From Closterium sp. NIES-65 (lineage: Eukaryota; Streptophyta; Zygnematophyceae; Desmidiales; Closteriaceae), in assembly GCA_948144175.1 (NCBI GenBank), contig CANXME010002127.1, positions 930,001 through 994,000 on the forward strand: DNA of 64,000 nucleotides, read 5' to 3'. Numbering within the stretch: position 1 is the stretch's first letter; each line of letters begins with the position of its first letter. Shown in pieces: positions 27,285-38,697 of this stretch. The notes beneath the pieces are model-generated. The model did not search any database. It was given only the letters and a program-made list of their open reading frames with translations, and had not been told where the DNA came from. The position numbers and the translations under genes are program-made.

Positions 27285-28588
27285 TGTCAGAATGCTGTAT
27301 TTGTCTAGCCTGCAGTGGGGTACTCTATAGCGAGTATAGCCCAATTTAGGGTTTCCCATATTTACTCAACTGCTTGCTAGTGCAACCCTCTTTCTGCTTC
27401 TAAACTTTCTGCTTACCTGCGACATGCTATCAGAGCAGGTCGACCCTCCTGGGTCGATCCTGTGGGTGGGCCCCACCTGATGCTTCCGCTGCTCTACTGC
27501 CTGTAACGCGCCCCGGGCGCGTGCTGTTTCCTGCCTGCCCCGCGCTTGGGGCGCGCAGCGGTTTTCTGCCCCGTCGAACCGCGCGTCGCCCCCTGCCGAC
27601 CGTCGCGTCGCCCCCCGTCGCCCGTCGCGGCCCGCGCCAGGCCTGCGCGCGGCCTGTACGGGCTGCGCCACGCCCGCGCGCGACCTGTACGGGCTGCGCC
27701 AGGCCCGCGCGCGGCCCGTACAGCCCGCGCGCGGCCCGTACGGGCTGCGCCAGGCCCGTGCGCGGCCCCCCCTCCCGTCACCCGTCGTGGCGCCCTCGGG
27801 GGGCCTGCGCCCTGCTCCTTCGTGGCGCCCAAGAGACCCCCCCGCCGCCTCCCTTTCCCTCCGTGACCCGCCCCAGCTGCTTCCCGCGCTCCTGCCTGCG
27901 TTAGGGTTTGGGGGTGGCGGGCATGGGGGTGACCGGTGTGGGTTACCTGCAGCTCCTCCTCCTCCTCCGTCTCCCACTGCTGCAGCTGCCGCTGAGGGGG
28001 GTGGGTGTGTGGGAGCCGAGGGTTTAGGGTTTAAGGGGGGTGTCGTGGGAGTGGAGCTAGGGGTGTAGCAGGGGGTGTGTGATAGGGGCGTGGGGCAGTT
28101 GGCGGAGGTTGATCAGAGTTCGCAATCGTCTCGCCAGCAGCACCAGTAGTCCTAAGGCTACAATCTCCGGTACTCGCCAGTCGCCTGTGGGTCAGTTGCT
28201 CCAGTCAGGAGGCTACAATCTCCACGGAGCCAGTTACTCCTGTAGTCTGGGCCCTTGCTTTGGTAGGGCTTAAGCAAGCAGCTCCTGTGTGTCTGCAGCT
28301 TCATCAGTCGCCTCCCATCTTCTCGACCCCACAGTCTCTCCTCCTCCTTACTTGCCCTCTGTGATAGCCACTAGCTTTGCTTATCATTGTGAACTATTGC
28401 TCTGCATGCTTGTTGTGCTGATTACACCCCACTTTGGCTATGGGGGTGTGTCAGAATGCTGTATTTGTCTAGCTTGCAGTGGGGTACTCTATAGCGAGTA
28501 CAACCCAATTTAGGGTTTCCCATATGTACTCAACTGCTTGCTAGTGCAACCCTCTTTCTGCTTCTAAACTTTCTGCTTACCTGCGACA
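27285..28588 (+). mobile_element. Non-autonomous LTR element R
   Basis: 1,304 bp with 140-bp LTRs (27285-27424, 28449-28588; four differences) and TSD CGGCG (27280-27284, 28589-28593). PBS TGCTATCAGAGCAGGTCG at 27425; PPT hairpin CCCCACTTTGGCTATGGGGG just before 28449. Internal 31-bp repeats with GGCCCGTACGGGCTGCGCCA (about 27640-27770), then a G-rich block shared with C, P and Q (GGGTTTGGGGGTGG, CTCCTCCTCCTCCTCCGTCT). No gag or pol. Each LTR has a perfect or near-perfect GTACTC-TATAGC-GAGTAC inverted repeat. Confidence 0.93.
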
Positions 28589-28808
28589 CGGCGCATATCG
28601 CGGTAAGGGTTGCAATGAAAGTTATTCGGTTTTCCTTCTTTTCCAACCAGGTCGTCCATTTTTTGTCGTCTCTTATTTCAGGATGTCAAGTTTTGCTGGT
28701 AAGATACCTTACTTGTTTAAGGCGTTTTCTTGCATTTAACATTCACTTTCAATGTGCAGGCCCCGCACTTCATTATCTTAGCTCCAGACTTAGAACTTGT
28801 ACTAGATC
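28589..28808 (+). other. Host DNA with possible short exons and introns
   Basis: A consistent gene model can be drawn: exon end at 28602, GT-AG intron 28603-28681 (79 bp), exon 28682-28698 (17 nt), intron 28699-28759 (61 bp, GTAAGA..TGCAG), exon from 28760 to 28808. All joints keep one open frame, reading for example LLAPHFIILAPDLELVLD near the end. I do not recognise the protein. AGATC at 28804-28808 is the left TSD of I, which cuts this exon. Confidence 0.4.
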
Positions 28809-28940
28809 TTTCAGAACATTAAAGCTCATGCATATTGTGTAGGCTATAGTGGGGTAGCCCATAAGGGGTACAACCCAATTAGGGTTAGTACTTGTACCCA
28901 ATTCATTCATAGTTCATTCATTCTCGTTTCAATTCTCTCA

Positions 28941-30038
28941 TGGTATCGAGTCGGTTCCCTCGTGGGAACTGTTCCTAGGGCCCACCAATTCGACTTTTTT
29001 TTTTCCTACCCGGAGCGCGCTCAGCCCTAGCCCGAGTCGCGCTCCCCTTTTTTTCTCGCCCCGTCGCGCCGCCCTAGCGGCCCTGTCGCCTGCCTTGCGG
29101 CCCTCGCGTCGCCCTTCCTGGCCCCGACCCCCCGCCCGGCGGCCTCGTCGCCTACCTCGCGGCCATCGCGCTGCCCTTTCCCGGCCCCGATCCGCCGCCC
29201 TGCGGCCTCGTCGCCCACCCAGCGGCCCTCGCGCCGCCCTGCGGCCCTAACGCCGCCCTTACCGGCGCCTACCTGCTGGCCCCGCCACCTACCTGCGGCC
29301 CCGCCACCTACTAGCGGCCCCGCCACCTACCCGCGGCCCCGCCACCTACCTGTGCGGCCCCGCCACCTACCTGCGGCCCCGCCACCTACCAACGGCCCCG
29401 CAACCTACCCGCGGCCCCGCCACCTACCTGTGCGGCCCCGCCACCTACCTGCTGGCCCCGCCACCTACCTGCTGGCCCTGCCACCTACCTGCGGCCCCAC
29501 CACCTACCAGCGGCCCCGCCACCAGCCTGCGGCCCCGCCACCTACCCGCGGCCCCGCCACCTACCTGTGCGGCCCCGGCGCCTACCGACGGCCCCGCCAC
29601 CTACCTGCGGCCCCGCCACCTACTTGCGGCCTCGCCGCCTCCTCCCAGCGGCCCCGGACGCCGCCCTCTCAGCGGCCCCGCCGAGCCGCCCAGCAGCCGA
29701 GCCGCCCAGCAGCCGAGCCGCCCAGCAGCCGAGCCGCCCAGCAACCGAGCCGCCCAGCAGCCGAGCCGCCCAACAACCGAGCCGCCCAACCGCCGAGCCG
29801 CCCAGCAGCCGAGCCGCCCAGCAGCCCAGCAGCCGAGCCGCCCAGCAGCCGAGCTGCTCAGCCGCCCAGCAGCCGAGCCGCCGAGCCGCCCAGCAGCCGA
29901 GCCGCCGAGCCGCCCAGCTGCCGAGCCGCCGAGTCGCCCTGCAGCCGAGCCGCCCGAGCCGCCCTGTCCGGTAAGAGCAGTGCCTCTTTCACAGCACTGC
30001 CCTCACCCTACTGTTTGCGCTGCTAGTCTACTGCTGTC
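28941..30038 (+). other. I PBS and repetitive leader
   Basis: PBS TGGTATCGAGTCGGTTCC at 28941-28958. About 29270-29640 repeats CGGCCCCGCCACCTACCTG (19 bp). About 29690-29960 repeats GAGCCGCCCAGCAGCC (16 bp). The Pro/Ala/Ser-rich frames across it are repeat artefacts. The gag ATG follows at 30039. Confidence 0.8.
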
Positions 30039-31675
30039 ATGGCTACCCCTAGTGTCCTCGCTTTTGATGCTGAGGGTCGGGCCATTGACTTTGACGTCTG
30101 GATAGATGACCTGCAGCTTTTCTTACAGTGCGATAGGGCAGACGGCCTCTTCCTCTTTGACCTCACTTCTGGTGCCTCTCCTGCCCCCGCTGCTGATGCT
30201 GACGCCAGTGTTCGCTCACAGTGGGCCACGCGCGATGCTGCTGCACGTATTGCTGTGCGTTGCCACCTCCCTACCTCTGAGCGTGCGCACTTTAGCCAGT
30301 ACAAGAGTGCTCAGACCTTGTACGACGCTCGTAGTTGCACGCTACTCCTCCCCTGCCACTGCTGCACTGAGCCGCCTCATGCTACCGTACCTCTTTCCTG
30401 ACCTTGCTGCCTTTCCCACAGTCGCTGACCTCATTACGCACCTCCGCACTAGTGACACTCGCTACCGCGCTGCGCTTCCTGCTGAGTTCTGCGCCAAGAA
30501 CCCCCCCCCCATGTACATCACCCTCTACTACATAGTCACCCGTCTCCCTGACTCCCTTCGCGTAGTCAGGGACCACTTCCTCTCAGTTTGCCCCACCACT
30601 CTCACCGTTGACCTCCTCGAGAAGGCCCTCATAGCAGCAGAAAAGAGCATAGTAGCTGTAGGAGCCTCTCGTGGTGACCCTCGCACCCCCATCTTTGAGG
30701 GGTGTTCCCCCTCCCCTCTTTTGCCCTTTGTTGCCTCTGCTGCTGCGGCCGACCTCGTTGGGCTGGAGTCGGTCAGTGCGGCGTCTACCCCTAGTGGGAA
30801 GCGTCGCTCTCGCAAGGGCAAGGGGGGCAGGGGCGCTTGAGGAGCTAGCGGGGGCGGTGGAGGCGGCGATGGAGGCAGTGGAGGGGGTGGGGGTGGTGGT
30901 GGGAGTGGTGGCGGGGGTGGAGGTGTCGGCGGCTGCAGTGGAGGCGGAGGTGGCGGCGGCGGTGGCGGTGGGAGCGGAGGTGGTGGAGGTGGCGGAGGTG
31001 GAGGAGGCGGTGGCGGAGGCGGAGGAGGAGGAGGTCGTGGCTCTTCGCAGAGGAGTGGCTCCGGTGGTGGTCAGCGCCAGCAGCAGCAGCGCAGTCGGGA
31101 GACCCTGTCCCCTCAGCAGGTCCGAGAGTGGTACGCTGCACGCCAGCGGGGTGGGGGTACTGGTCCGTGCACCTACGTCCTGAGCACCGGCGACCGTGCG
31201 TGTGAGCAGTGTGGGGGTGCGCACCCCACCCAGCGCTGCTTTGGCGGCCTGACGGACGCTTGGCGTCACCAGTTCTCTGAGGCCACTGAGATCCCTCGCT
31301 GGGGCGAGCTGTCTAGGGCAGGGGTATCTATCTTTGACCTTGACTTTGATGCTATTCTTGCTGCTATGTATACTGTCTCTATTAGTAAGGAGGGTGACTG
31401 TTATCGGTGTTTCCCGCCCGACCCCGGCATTGAGACTGCTGCTCTAGGTGCTGGTGAAGCTGCTGCTCTTGGTGCTTGCGAGGCTGCTGCTCTAGGTGCT
31501 AGTGCGTCTTCTTCCTCCAGTACAGGTGAGTCTGCGCTCTCAGGTACTGCATCGGCTTCGGCCTCCCACACCTTCACACTTGACTCGGGGGCTTCTCGCT
31601 CCTTCTTTCGAGACCGCACCACACTCACGCCGCTTGGTAGGCCAGTTGCAGTCTCCCTGGCAGACCCCTCCGGGG
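30039..31675 (+). pseudogene. I Gag and protease (frameshifted)
   Basis: Starts like A (MATPSVLAFDAEGRAIDFDV). A 1-nt insertion near 30330, in TLYDAVVARY of A, shifts the frame; the rest of the N-terminal domain continues from about 30331. TGA at 30838-30840 precedes the poly-Gly stretch (about 30850-31035). The LREW motif is SPQQVREWYAARQ (near 31110), the zinc-finger-like C-X13-C-X3-H-X4-C is complete, and protease LDSGAS is near 31580. A 1-nt deletion near 31675 ends this frame. Confidence 0.88.
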
Positions 31676-33314
31676 TTCTGTCCTTGCTCACGTCTCCACT
31701 GTCCTCCCGTGTCCGGCGGCCCCCTCTGGCACCCTGTCTTGGCTTTACCTCCCCTCGTTCTTTACAAACTTGGTGAGTGGTGCTTACCTACAGGATGCGG
31801 GGGTTCACCAGCTCACTCCTGCGAGTCAGCGGGTGACCCACTGCACGGACGCTCGGCACAGGCCGACACCTGGCCACGGTTTACTACGTCGGCCGGGGTC
31901 GAGCCTGTACACACTGACCACTGCGTCTCCTCCATTCCCTGTGTCTGGTCAGGTAGCTGCGTCGGGTCAGGTGTTAGCTGCAGCGTCCAGGTCTGGTCCT
32001 GAGTCTGCCGCCTGCTCGTGTCGCCTCCTGTCTCACGAGACTCTCCTCTTGCACCACCGCCTTGGTCACCCCTCCCTGCTTCGTCTCCGAAGCATGGCCT
32101 CCCGTGTCCTTGTCTCTGGGTTTCCCCGGTCCCTCCCTCCCCTTCCTCCGGGGCCTAGCCCTACCTGCGTCCCCTGTATCGAGGGGCGGCAGCGGGCTGC
32201 CCCTCTCTCCTCCCAGTTTCCTCCGACAGAGGCCCCGCTGCAGACGCTTCACATGGACGTGTGGGGCCCGGCCCGCGTCCGTGGACAGGGTCACGAGTGC
32301 TACTTCCTACTGGTGGTTGACGTCTACTCGCGTTACACCACAGTCTTCCCCTTGCACAGCAAGGGTGATGTCACTGAGGTGTTGATCGACTGGATCCGCG
32401 CAGCTCGTATCCAGCTCAGGCAGAGCTTCGGCTCGGACTTTCCTGTTCTGCGTCTGCACTCTGACAGAGGCAGAGAGTTCTCCTCTGGCCTTCTGCGAGC
32501 CTACTGTCGTGCACGAGGCATCCGCCAGGACCTTCACGCTTCCGGACTCTCCACAGCAAAATGGGATTGCTGAGCGCCGCATTGGCATGGTCATGGACGT
32601 CGCCCGTATGTCCATGATGCATGCGGCTGCCCCCCATTTTCTGTGGCCGTTTGCGGTTCGGTACGCGGCGCATCAGATCAACCTTCAGCCCAGGGTCTCC
32701 ATGCTGGAGACCTCCCCAGCTTTGCTGTGGACCGAGAAGGTTGGTGATGCATCTGCGTTCTGTGTCTGGGGATCTCGGGCGTTTGTCCGCGACTTGTCTG
32801 CGGACAAGCTGTCCCCTCGTGCTGCTCCTTGTGTCTTCCTGGGTTTCCCCCCTGACGCGCAAGGGTGGCAGTTCTACCACCCCACCTCTCGCCGTGTTCT
32901 CTCCTCCCAGGACGTCACGTTCGACGAGTCGGTCCCCTACTACCGTCTCTTCCCCTACTGCACTCCGTCCCTTCCCCCGCCACTGCTCTTCCTTGTGCCA
33001 GGTCCCCCCCCGGTAGACCCCCTCCCCCCTCAGGGTCCTGCCCCTTCTGGTTTGTCCCAGGTAGACGCTGTTGAGCCTATCGAGGTCGCTGGTGACTCTA
33101 GGTGCTGCTGAGGGTGCTGAGCCTGGGGGTGCTGACTGTGGGGGTACTGCGCGCGTGGGTGCTGAGCCTGGGGGTGCTGCGTCTGGGGGTGCTGCGACTG
33201 GGGGTGCATGAGCCTGGGGGTGCTGAGCGTGTGGGTACTACGCATGGGGGTGCTGAGCCTGAGGGTACTACGACTGGGGGTGCTGAGCATGGGGGTGCTG
33301 AGTCTGGGGGTGCT
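31676..33314 (+). pseudogene. I integrase and start of IN-RT linker
   Basis: HHRLGHPS and CVPC zinc site, LHMDVWGPA and HSDRGREFSS (second Asp kept) in one frame. A 1-nt insertion near 32527 then shifts to the frame holding QQNGIAERRIG (catalytic Glu), VWGSRAFVRD and PCVFLGFPPD. A stop near 33109 follows. The repetitive GGGGGTGCTGAG linker is cut at 33310-33314 (GTGCT) by element J. Confidence 0.88.
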
Positions 33315-33442
33315 TGTTGAACAAGAATGGATGAACTAAGAGTGAAAATGAGTACAAGTATCAAAACCCAGGAATAGTGTACCCCCTATAGGCTAACCCA
33401 CTATAGCCTAAACAACTACAACAACATATATAATGTTTGACA

Positions 33443-33664
33443 CACCCCCATAGGCGAAGTGGGGGAGAACTAGGGGTCACAAGACCAGTCAAGTAAAGCA
33501 AAACAAAGCAAGCTCAGGGTGGATCACAACGTCACCACACAATCCGAGCACAAGTGCAAGGCCACAAGGCCAGTTCACATGCAGGAGTACAGATATATAT
33601 ATATATATATATGACTAAACAAGCAAGAGCAGTGATATATATATATATAACAGTACAAAGAGGG
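33443..33664 (-). promoter_or_regulatory. J 3' untranslated region and polypurine tract
   Basis: On the minus strand the region carries two TATATA tracts (33594-33612 and 33635-33648 on the plus strand), the GGCC hairpin and the CCCCCACTTCGCCTATGGGG hairpin beside the LTR. In the PPT hairpin the loop base differs from A while the stem is kept. Confidence 0.68.
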
Positions 33665-34149
33665 TCAAGAGGAGAGCAAGTGAGGCAAGACAGACACAAG
33701 ACCCAGCTGGGTACAGCAGCGCTGATGATCACAAGGCGGAAGTGCCTTGGTGAAGACATCAGCAGTGTTGGCCTCAGAGGCCACGTACGCAAGTCGCAAC
33801 TGACCACGCTGCTGTAGCTCACGAGCAAGGAAGTAGCGGAGAGCAATGTGCTTTGTTCTGTGCTCCAGTCTCTGCTCCCGACACAAGGCCAGCATGGCCT
33901 TGTTGTCGACGTACAGGACTGGAGGAGAAGGAGGCGGCTCTCCAAGGTCGGTCAGCAGGTAGGTGAGCCAGCGAAGCTCCTGAGCAGCCATGGCCCCTGC
34001 GTAGATCTCAGCCTCACAACTGGAGCCGAGAACAGAAGACGAGCGAGTAGCCCGCCACGAAACAGAGCCGGAACCAAGGCTGAAGGTGTAACCCTGTGAC
34101 GACCGCTGCGTAGCCTGGTCGTCAGCCCAAGAAGCGTCTGCGTGTCCTA
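33665..34149 (-). pseudogene. J RNase H (shifted frame)
   Basis: From GHADASWADDQATQRSS through SSCEAEIYAGAMAAQEL, YVDNKAMLAL, TKHIALRYF and TADVFTKAL to the stop at 33665-33667. The preceding RT frame runs into it through a 1-nt insertion near 34150 (GTCCTCACTAGGACACG against ACTGGGCACG in the relatives). Confidence 0.88.
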
Positions 34150-35594
34150 GTGAGGACCACTGGACTCCGCCCTCCAAGCACTAGCCCCATGCGCGACGTA
34201 CTGCACAAGTAGCGCAACACCCTCTTCGCTGCAGCCATGTGCTCTGGTCGGTGTCTCCCAGGAGCAACATAGCGTGCAAGAATGCTAAGAGTGTATGCAA
34301 GGTCAGGTCGTGTGCAGGTCATCAGGTACATGAGACAGCCAACAAGCTCTGGGTACGGGCCACTCGACTCTACGGACTCATCCGAAGGCAGAGCTGAGAG
34401 CGAGTGGCGAGTAGACAGAGGAGTGGCCTGAGGCGAGGAGTACGTGAAGCCGAAGCGCTGAAGGACCTGCTGCACCATGTGTGAATGAGTCAGGGTAATG
34501 GTGCGGCGTGCTCTGTCCCGGGTGATCTGCAAGCCAAGGTAGCTGCGCAGTTCACCCTGGTCAGTGCACGTGTGTCTCTTCTGCAGCTCGGACTTCACGT
34601 AGGCGATTCCAGTAGTGTCAGCTGTGGCAAAGACCAAGTCGTCGACGTACACGAGGATGTAGAACGGCGGCTGAGAGGTGTCGGTGCGCAGAAACAGCGA
34701 CGGGTCGGAAGTAGACGGAGCGAACCCAAGAGCCGCAAGCGTAGTCCTCAGTGTGTCGTGCCACTCACGTGGCGCCTGGCGGAGACCGTAGACTGGACGC
34801 CGGAGACTCCACTGGGTACCAGGAGGGAAAGACCCAGTGAAGCCAGGTGGGCGGCGCAGCCAGATCTCCTCGTGCAGGTTGCCCTGGAGGAAAGCTGTGC
34901 TGAAGTCGAGAGAGTGCAGCTCGTAGTCCTGGTGAGCAGCAACGTGCAGCAGTACCCGAAGAGTGGTCATCTTCGGGGTGGGGGAGAAGGTTTGAAAGTA
35001 GTCAACTCCCTGTCGCTGACTGAAGCCACGAGCCACGTAACGCGCCTTGAAGACAGGCGGAGAACCCGGCGGCCGCTTCACCCTGAAGATCCACATGCCA
35101 CTCACGATGTTCGCTCCAGGAGGGGGGACAGCGTCAACGTAGGTGCCTGTGGACTTCCAGGAAGCCATCTCTGCATCCATAGCTGCCTGCCACTGAGAGG
35201 AGTAGGGACCCTCTATCGCCTCCGCGTAAGAGCGCGGAGTCGGGATGTCAAGTGCATCCGGGTCTCCCTCAGGGGTAAGTAGTATGGACACGAGATGAGG
35301 TGAAGCAGCTGCCAAACACTGGAACTCCTCCTGCCTGTCCTCAAGGACGTCCGTGCCAAGGGCACACTCACCCCCGACGCACGGAGGACAGAGAGACTCA
35401 GACTCAGCGACAAGACTAGCAGCGTAGTCTAAGCGACAGCGAGCAGCAAAGTCGACAAGCTCAGTAACGAGAGCGGACGCAGCAGTAGACTCGAAAGAAG
35501 GGTCAGTGACAACAGTAGCAAGGAGACGCGTGACAGTAGGACTGGCAGCACGAAGAGAGTCCGACTCAGGGTCGGCAAGAGCAGGAAGAGAGGA
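34122..35594 (-). pseudogene. J reverse transcriptase
   Basis: Open from just after a TAG at 35595-35597 (a Glu codon in the relatives). RT core: IVSGMWIFRVKRPPGSPPVF, LDFSTAFLQG, YGLRQAPREW, YVDDLVFATA, then LVGCLMYLMTCTRPDLAY. Both catalytic motifs are intact. It ends by the frameshift at the start of RNase H, so RT and RNase H are no longer joined. Confidence 0.9.
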
Positions 35595-36927
35595 CTAAGG
35601 AGGGGAAGGCAAAGGGGCACGCAGAGGAGCAGTAGACGGACGTAGAGACATCCGGTGCGTGCCAGGGGCAGGAGGAGGACGCTGGCGCGAACTACGAGCA
35701 CTAGCGCTAGCATGACGGACAGGCGACGCCGGACGAGACGCAGACTCACGACGCTCAGTAAGACCGCTAGTAGGACCAGTGTTAGGAGAAGGAGCAGGTA
35801 GTGGGGAGGCCGGCTGCAGCTGTAACTCTGACGGGACAGGCTGTGAACACGCTAAGGGAGGAGGACCAGGAGGAGGCGAGAGACCAAGAACTTGCTGAAG
35901 GAGCGGAACGAAGTACGGCTGAGGGCGCGCGGCGACTCCAGACACAGCAGGGACAGCACGTGTACCCCCAGCGGCAGTACCAGAACCAGCAGCAGTTCCA
36001 ACGCCCAGGTCCTCTGTACTAGCCTCTGCACCAACGCCCGAGTCCTCGGCACCAGCAGTGGCTCCAACACCAGGGTCCACAGCACCTGCCGCAGCTCCAA
36101 CGCCCGGGTCCTCAGCACCAGTAGGGACTCCGACACCAGGGTCCACAGCACCAGCCGCAGCTCCAACGCCAGGGTCCGCAGCACCAGCCGCAGCCCCAAC
36201 GCCCGGGTCCTCAGCACCAGCAGCACCTTCAACCCTCGGGTCCGCAGCACCAGCAGCAGCTCCAACGCCAGGGTCCGCAGCACCTGCAGCAGCTCCAACG
36301 CCAGGGTCCGCAGCACTAGCAGCAGCTCCAACGCCCGGGTCCGTAGCACCAGGGGCAGCCGGGTCCGTGAGACGAGGCGCACCACTCCGAAGTGTGCAAC
36401 GGCGCTCGTACCACTCACAGGATCCGCTCACGAGAGGGGAGCTCCCGACTAGGAGGAGAAGTACCAGCCCCAGTCCCTGTAGTGCGCCTGGTCCCAGAGG
36501 TAACACTCCGGAGGCTGCAGTACTGTAAGTACCACTCACGCAACTGCTCCGAGGAGAGGTCGCGTCCAGGTGTAGCACCCTCAGGCCCAGCACCGCATGG
36601 CTCAGCACCCCCAGTCACCGCACCCCCAGGCTCAGCACCCCTAGGCTCAGTACCCCCAGTGTCCGCACCCCCAGGCTCAGCACACCCAGAGTCCGCACCC
36701 CTAGGCTCAGCACCCCCAGAGTCAGCACCCCCAGGCTCAGCACCCCCAGTCTCCGCACCCCCAGGCTGAGCACCCCCAGCAGGACGAGAGTCGACAGCAA
36801 CCTCAACAGGCTCGACCGGGTCTACCTGAGACACACCTGAGGGAGCGGCACCCTGAGGGGGGAGGGGGTCTACGACAGCAGCACTTGGCGCGAGGAAGAG
36901 AGGCGGGGGTGGGAGCGGGGCAGTGCG
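35595..36927 (-). pseudogene. J IN-RT linker with LREW motif
   Basis: Low-complexity linker in two frames. Near 36780-36600 it reads GGAEPGGADSGGAEPRGAD; near 36500 it holds SSEQLREWYLQYC; near 36360-36020 it becomes a DPGVGAAAGAA repeat of 11 residues (33 bp), with about ten copies. It ends in the Pro/Ser-rich part before RT. A frameshift lies near 36430. The change from GGAEP to DPGVGAA repeats sets J apart from A, I and H. Confidence 0.82.
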
Positions 36928-38697
36928 TTAGGGAAAGAGGCGGTAGTAGGGGACAGACTCGTCAAAAGTGACGTCCTGAGAGGGCAAGACCCGGCGCGAG
37001 GTGGCGTGGTAAAACTGCCAACCAGGCGCGTCCGGAACAAAGCCGAGGAAGACGCAGGGAACAGCACGAGAGGAGAGCTTGTCCGCAGACGAATCGCGGA
37101 CAAAAGCTCGAGATCCCCAGACCCGGAAACGCGACGCATCGCCAACCTCCCCCGTCCACAGCAGTGTGGGCGAGGTCTCCGGGAAGGAGACACGGGGCCA
37201 AAGGTTGAGCTGATGCGCAGCGTACCGGACCGCAAACGGCCACAGAAAGTGGGGGGCAGCCGCATGGATCAAGGAGGTACGAGCGACCTCCATGACCAGG
37301 CCAATGCGGCGCTCCGCAACCCCATTCTGGTGTGGAGAGGCCGGAAGCCGTGAACGACTGCTCAATGCCGTGCTCAGCACAGTAGGCTGCCAAGAGGTCG
37401 GAGGAGAACTCACCACCTCTGTCAGAGTGCAAGTGCAGGACAGGAAAGTCCGAGCGGAAACGCTCGCTGAGCTGGAGACGAGCTCTGCGGATCCAAGGGA
37501 TCAAAACATCAGGGACCTCACCCTTGGCTCGCAAGGGGAAGACTGTGGTGTAGCGCGAGTAGTCGTCAACAACGATCAGAAAGTACCTCTCCTGACCCTT
37601 ACCACGGACGCGGGCTGGGCCCCACACGTCCATGTGGAGCGTCTGCAAAGGAGCAGTCGTCGGGGGAAACGAGGAGGAGTGAGGAGCGGCGCACTGCCGC
37701 CCCTCGACACAGGGAAGACAGGGAGGAGCAGGCGAGGGTGGGAGGGGAGGGAGGACCCTGGGAAGACCAGAGACAAGGTACCGGGAGTGCATGGCACGAA
37801 GGCGCTGCACAGACGGGTGGCCCAGTCGGTGGTGCCAGAGGACAGTCTCGTGCGCTAGAGAGCGACACGAGCAGGGGGCGGAGAGCTGACCTGACGCGGA
37901 CGCAGACGCAGACGCAGCGACCTGAGGGGGGGCAGTAGTCAGTGTGTACAGATCCAACCCCGGCTGCCGGGTGAAGGTAGCCAAGTGGCGGCCTGTACGG
38001 GCACACGTGCAGTGTGTGACACGCTCGTAGGCAGGGGTGAACTGGTGAACACCCGCGTCCTGTAGTGCACAACCTGCCACCAAGTTCGTGCACAACGAGT
38101 GGAGGTGGAGACCTGACAGTGTGCCCGACGGGACCGCAGGACAGGGAAGGACAGTGGAGGAGGTCGCAAGGACCGGACCCCCAGAGGGGTCAGCGAGGGA
38201 GACAGCAACTGGCCGAACAAGGGGCTCAAGGGCAGTGCGGTCACGAAAGAAACAGCGAGAGGCACCTGAATCCAGTGTGAAGGTGTGCAGTGCTGCAGTC
38301 GACACAGTACTAGGGGGGGCAGACGTACACGCATCTAGAGCAGCAGCCTCACCAGCACCTGGGGTAGCGGACACGCGAGTACCTGGAGCGGCAGACGCAC
38401 TAGTCCTAATGCCCGGGTCGGGCGGGACACTCAGGTACTCAGCACCCTCTCCACTAGTAGACATCACATACATGGCAGTGAGAATAGCATCAAAGTCTAG
38501 AGCATAAATATCAATCCCCTTCTTCAGGAGATCAACCCAGCGGGGCAGCTCAGCGGCCTGAGGGAACTGAACACGCCAAGCGTCGTTCTGACGAGCGAAG
38601 CAATGCTGTGTGGCGTGCGGTCCCCCACACGGCTGGCCAGTGCGGTCACCAGTGCGAATGACGTACGTGCAGCTAAGGCCACCCCCCCCCCCCCCCC
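36928..38697 (-). pseudogene. J zinc-finger-like block, protease, integrase
   Basis: Frame to 36962: complete C-X13-C-X3-H-X4-C block, conserved LDFDAILTAMYVMS, protease LDSGAS, HHRLGHPS..CLPC, LHMDVWGPA, HSDRGGEFSS. A frameshift near 37365 (EQSFTL in the relatives) moves to the frame with HQNGVAERRIG (catalytic Glu) and the C-terminal blocks to YYRLFP. TAA at 36928-36930 replaces the next Tyr codon. Confidence 0.88.

Noticed and set aside
26691-27308. 205-codon ORF as a host gene
   Set aside because: It starts in the LTR of P and ends in the LTR of R, and its composition is pyrimidine-driven Ser/Leu/Phe; splice-like signals fit short exons better.
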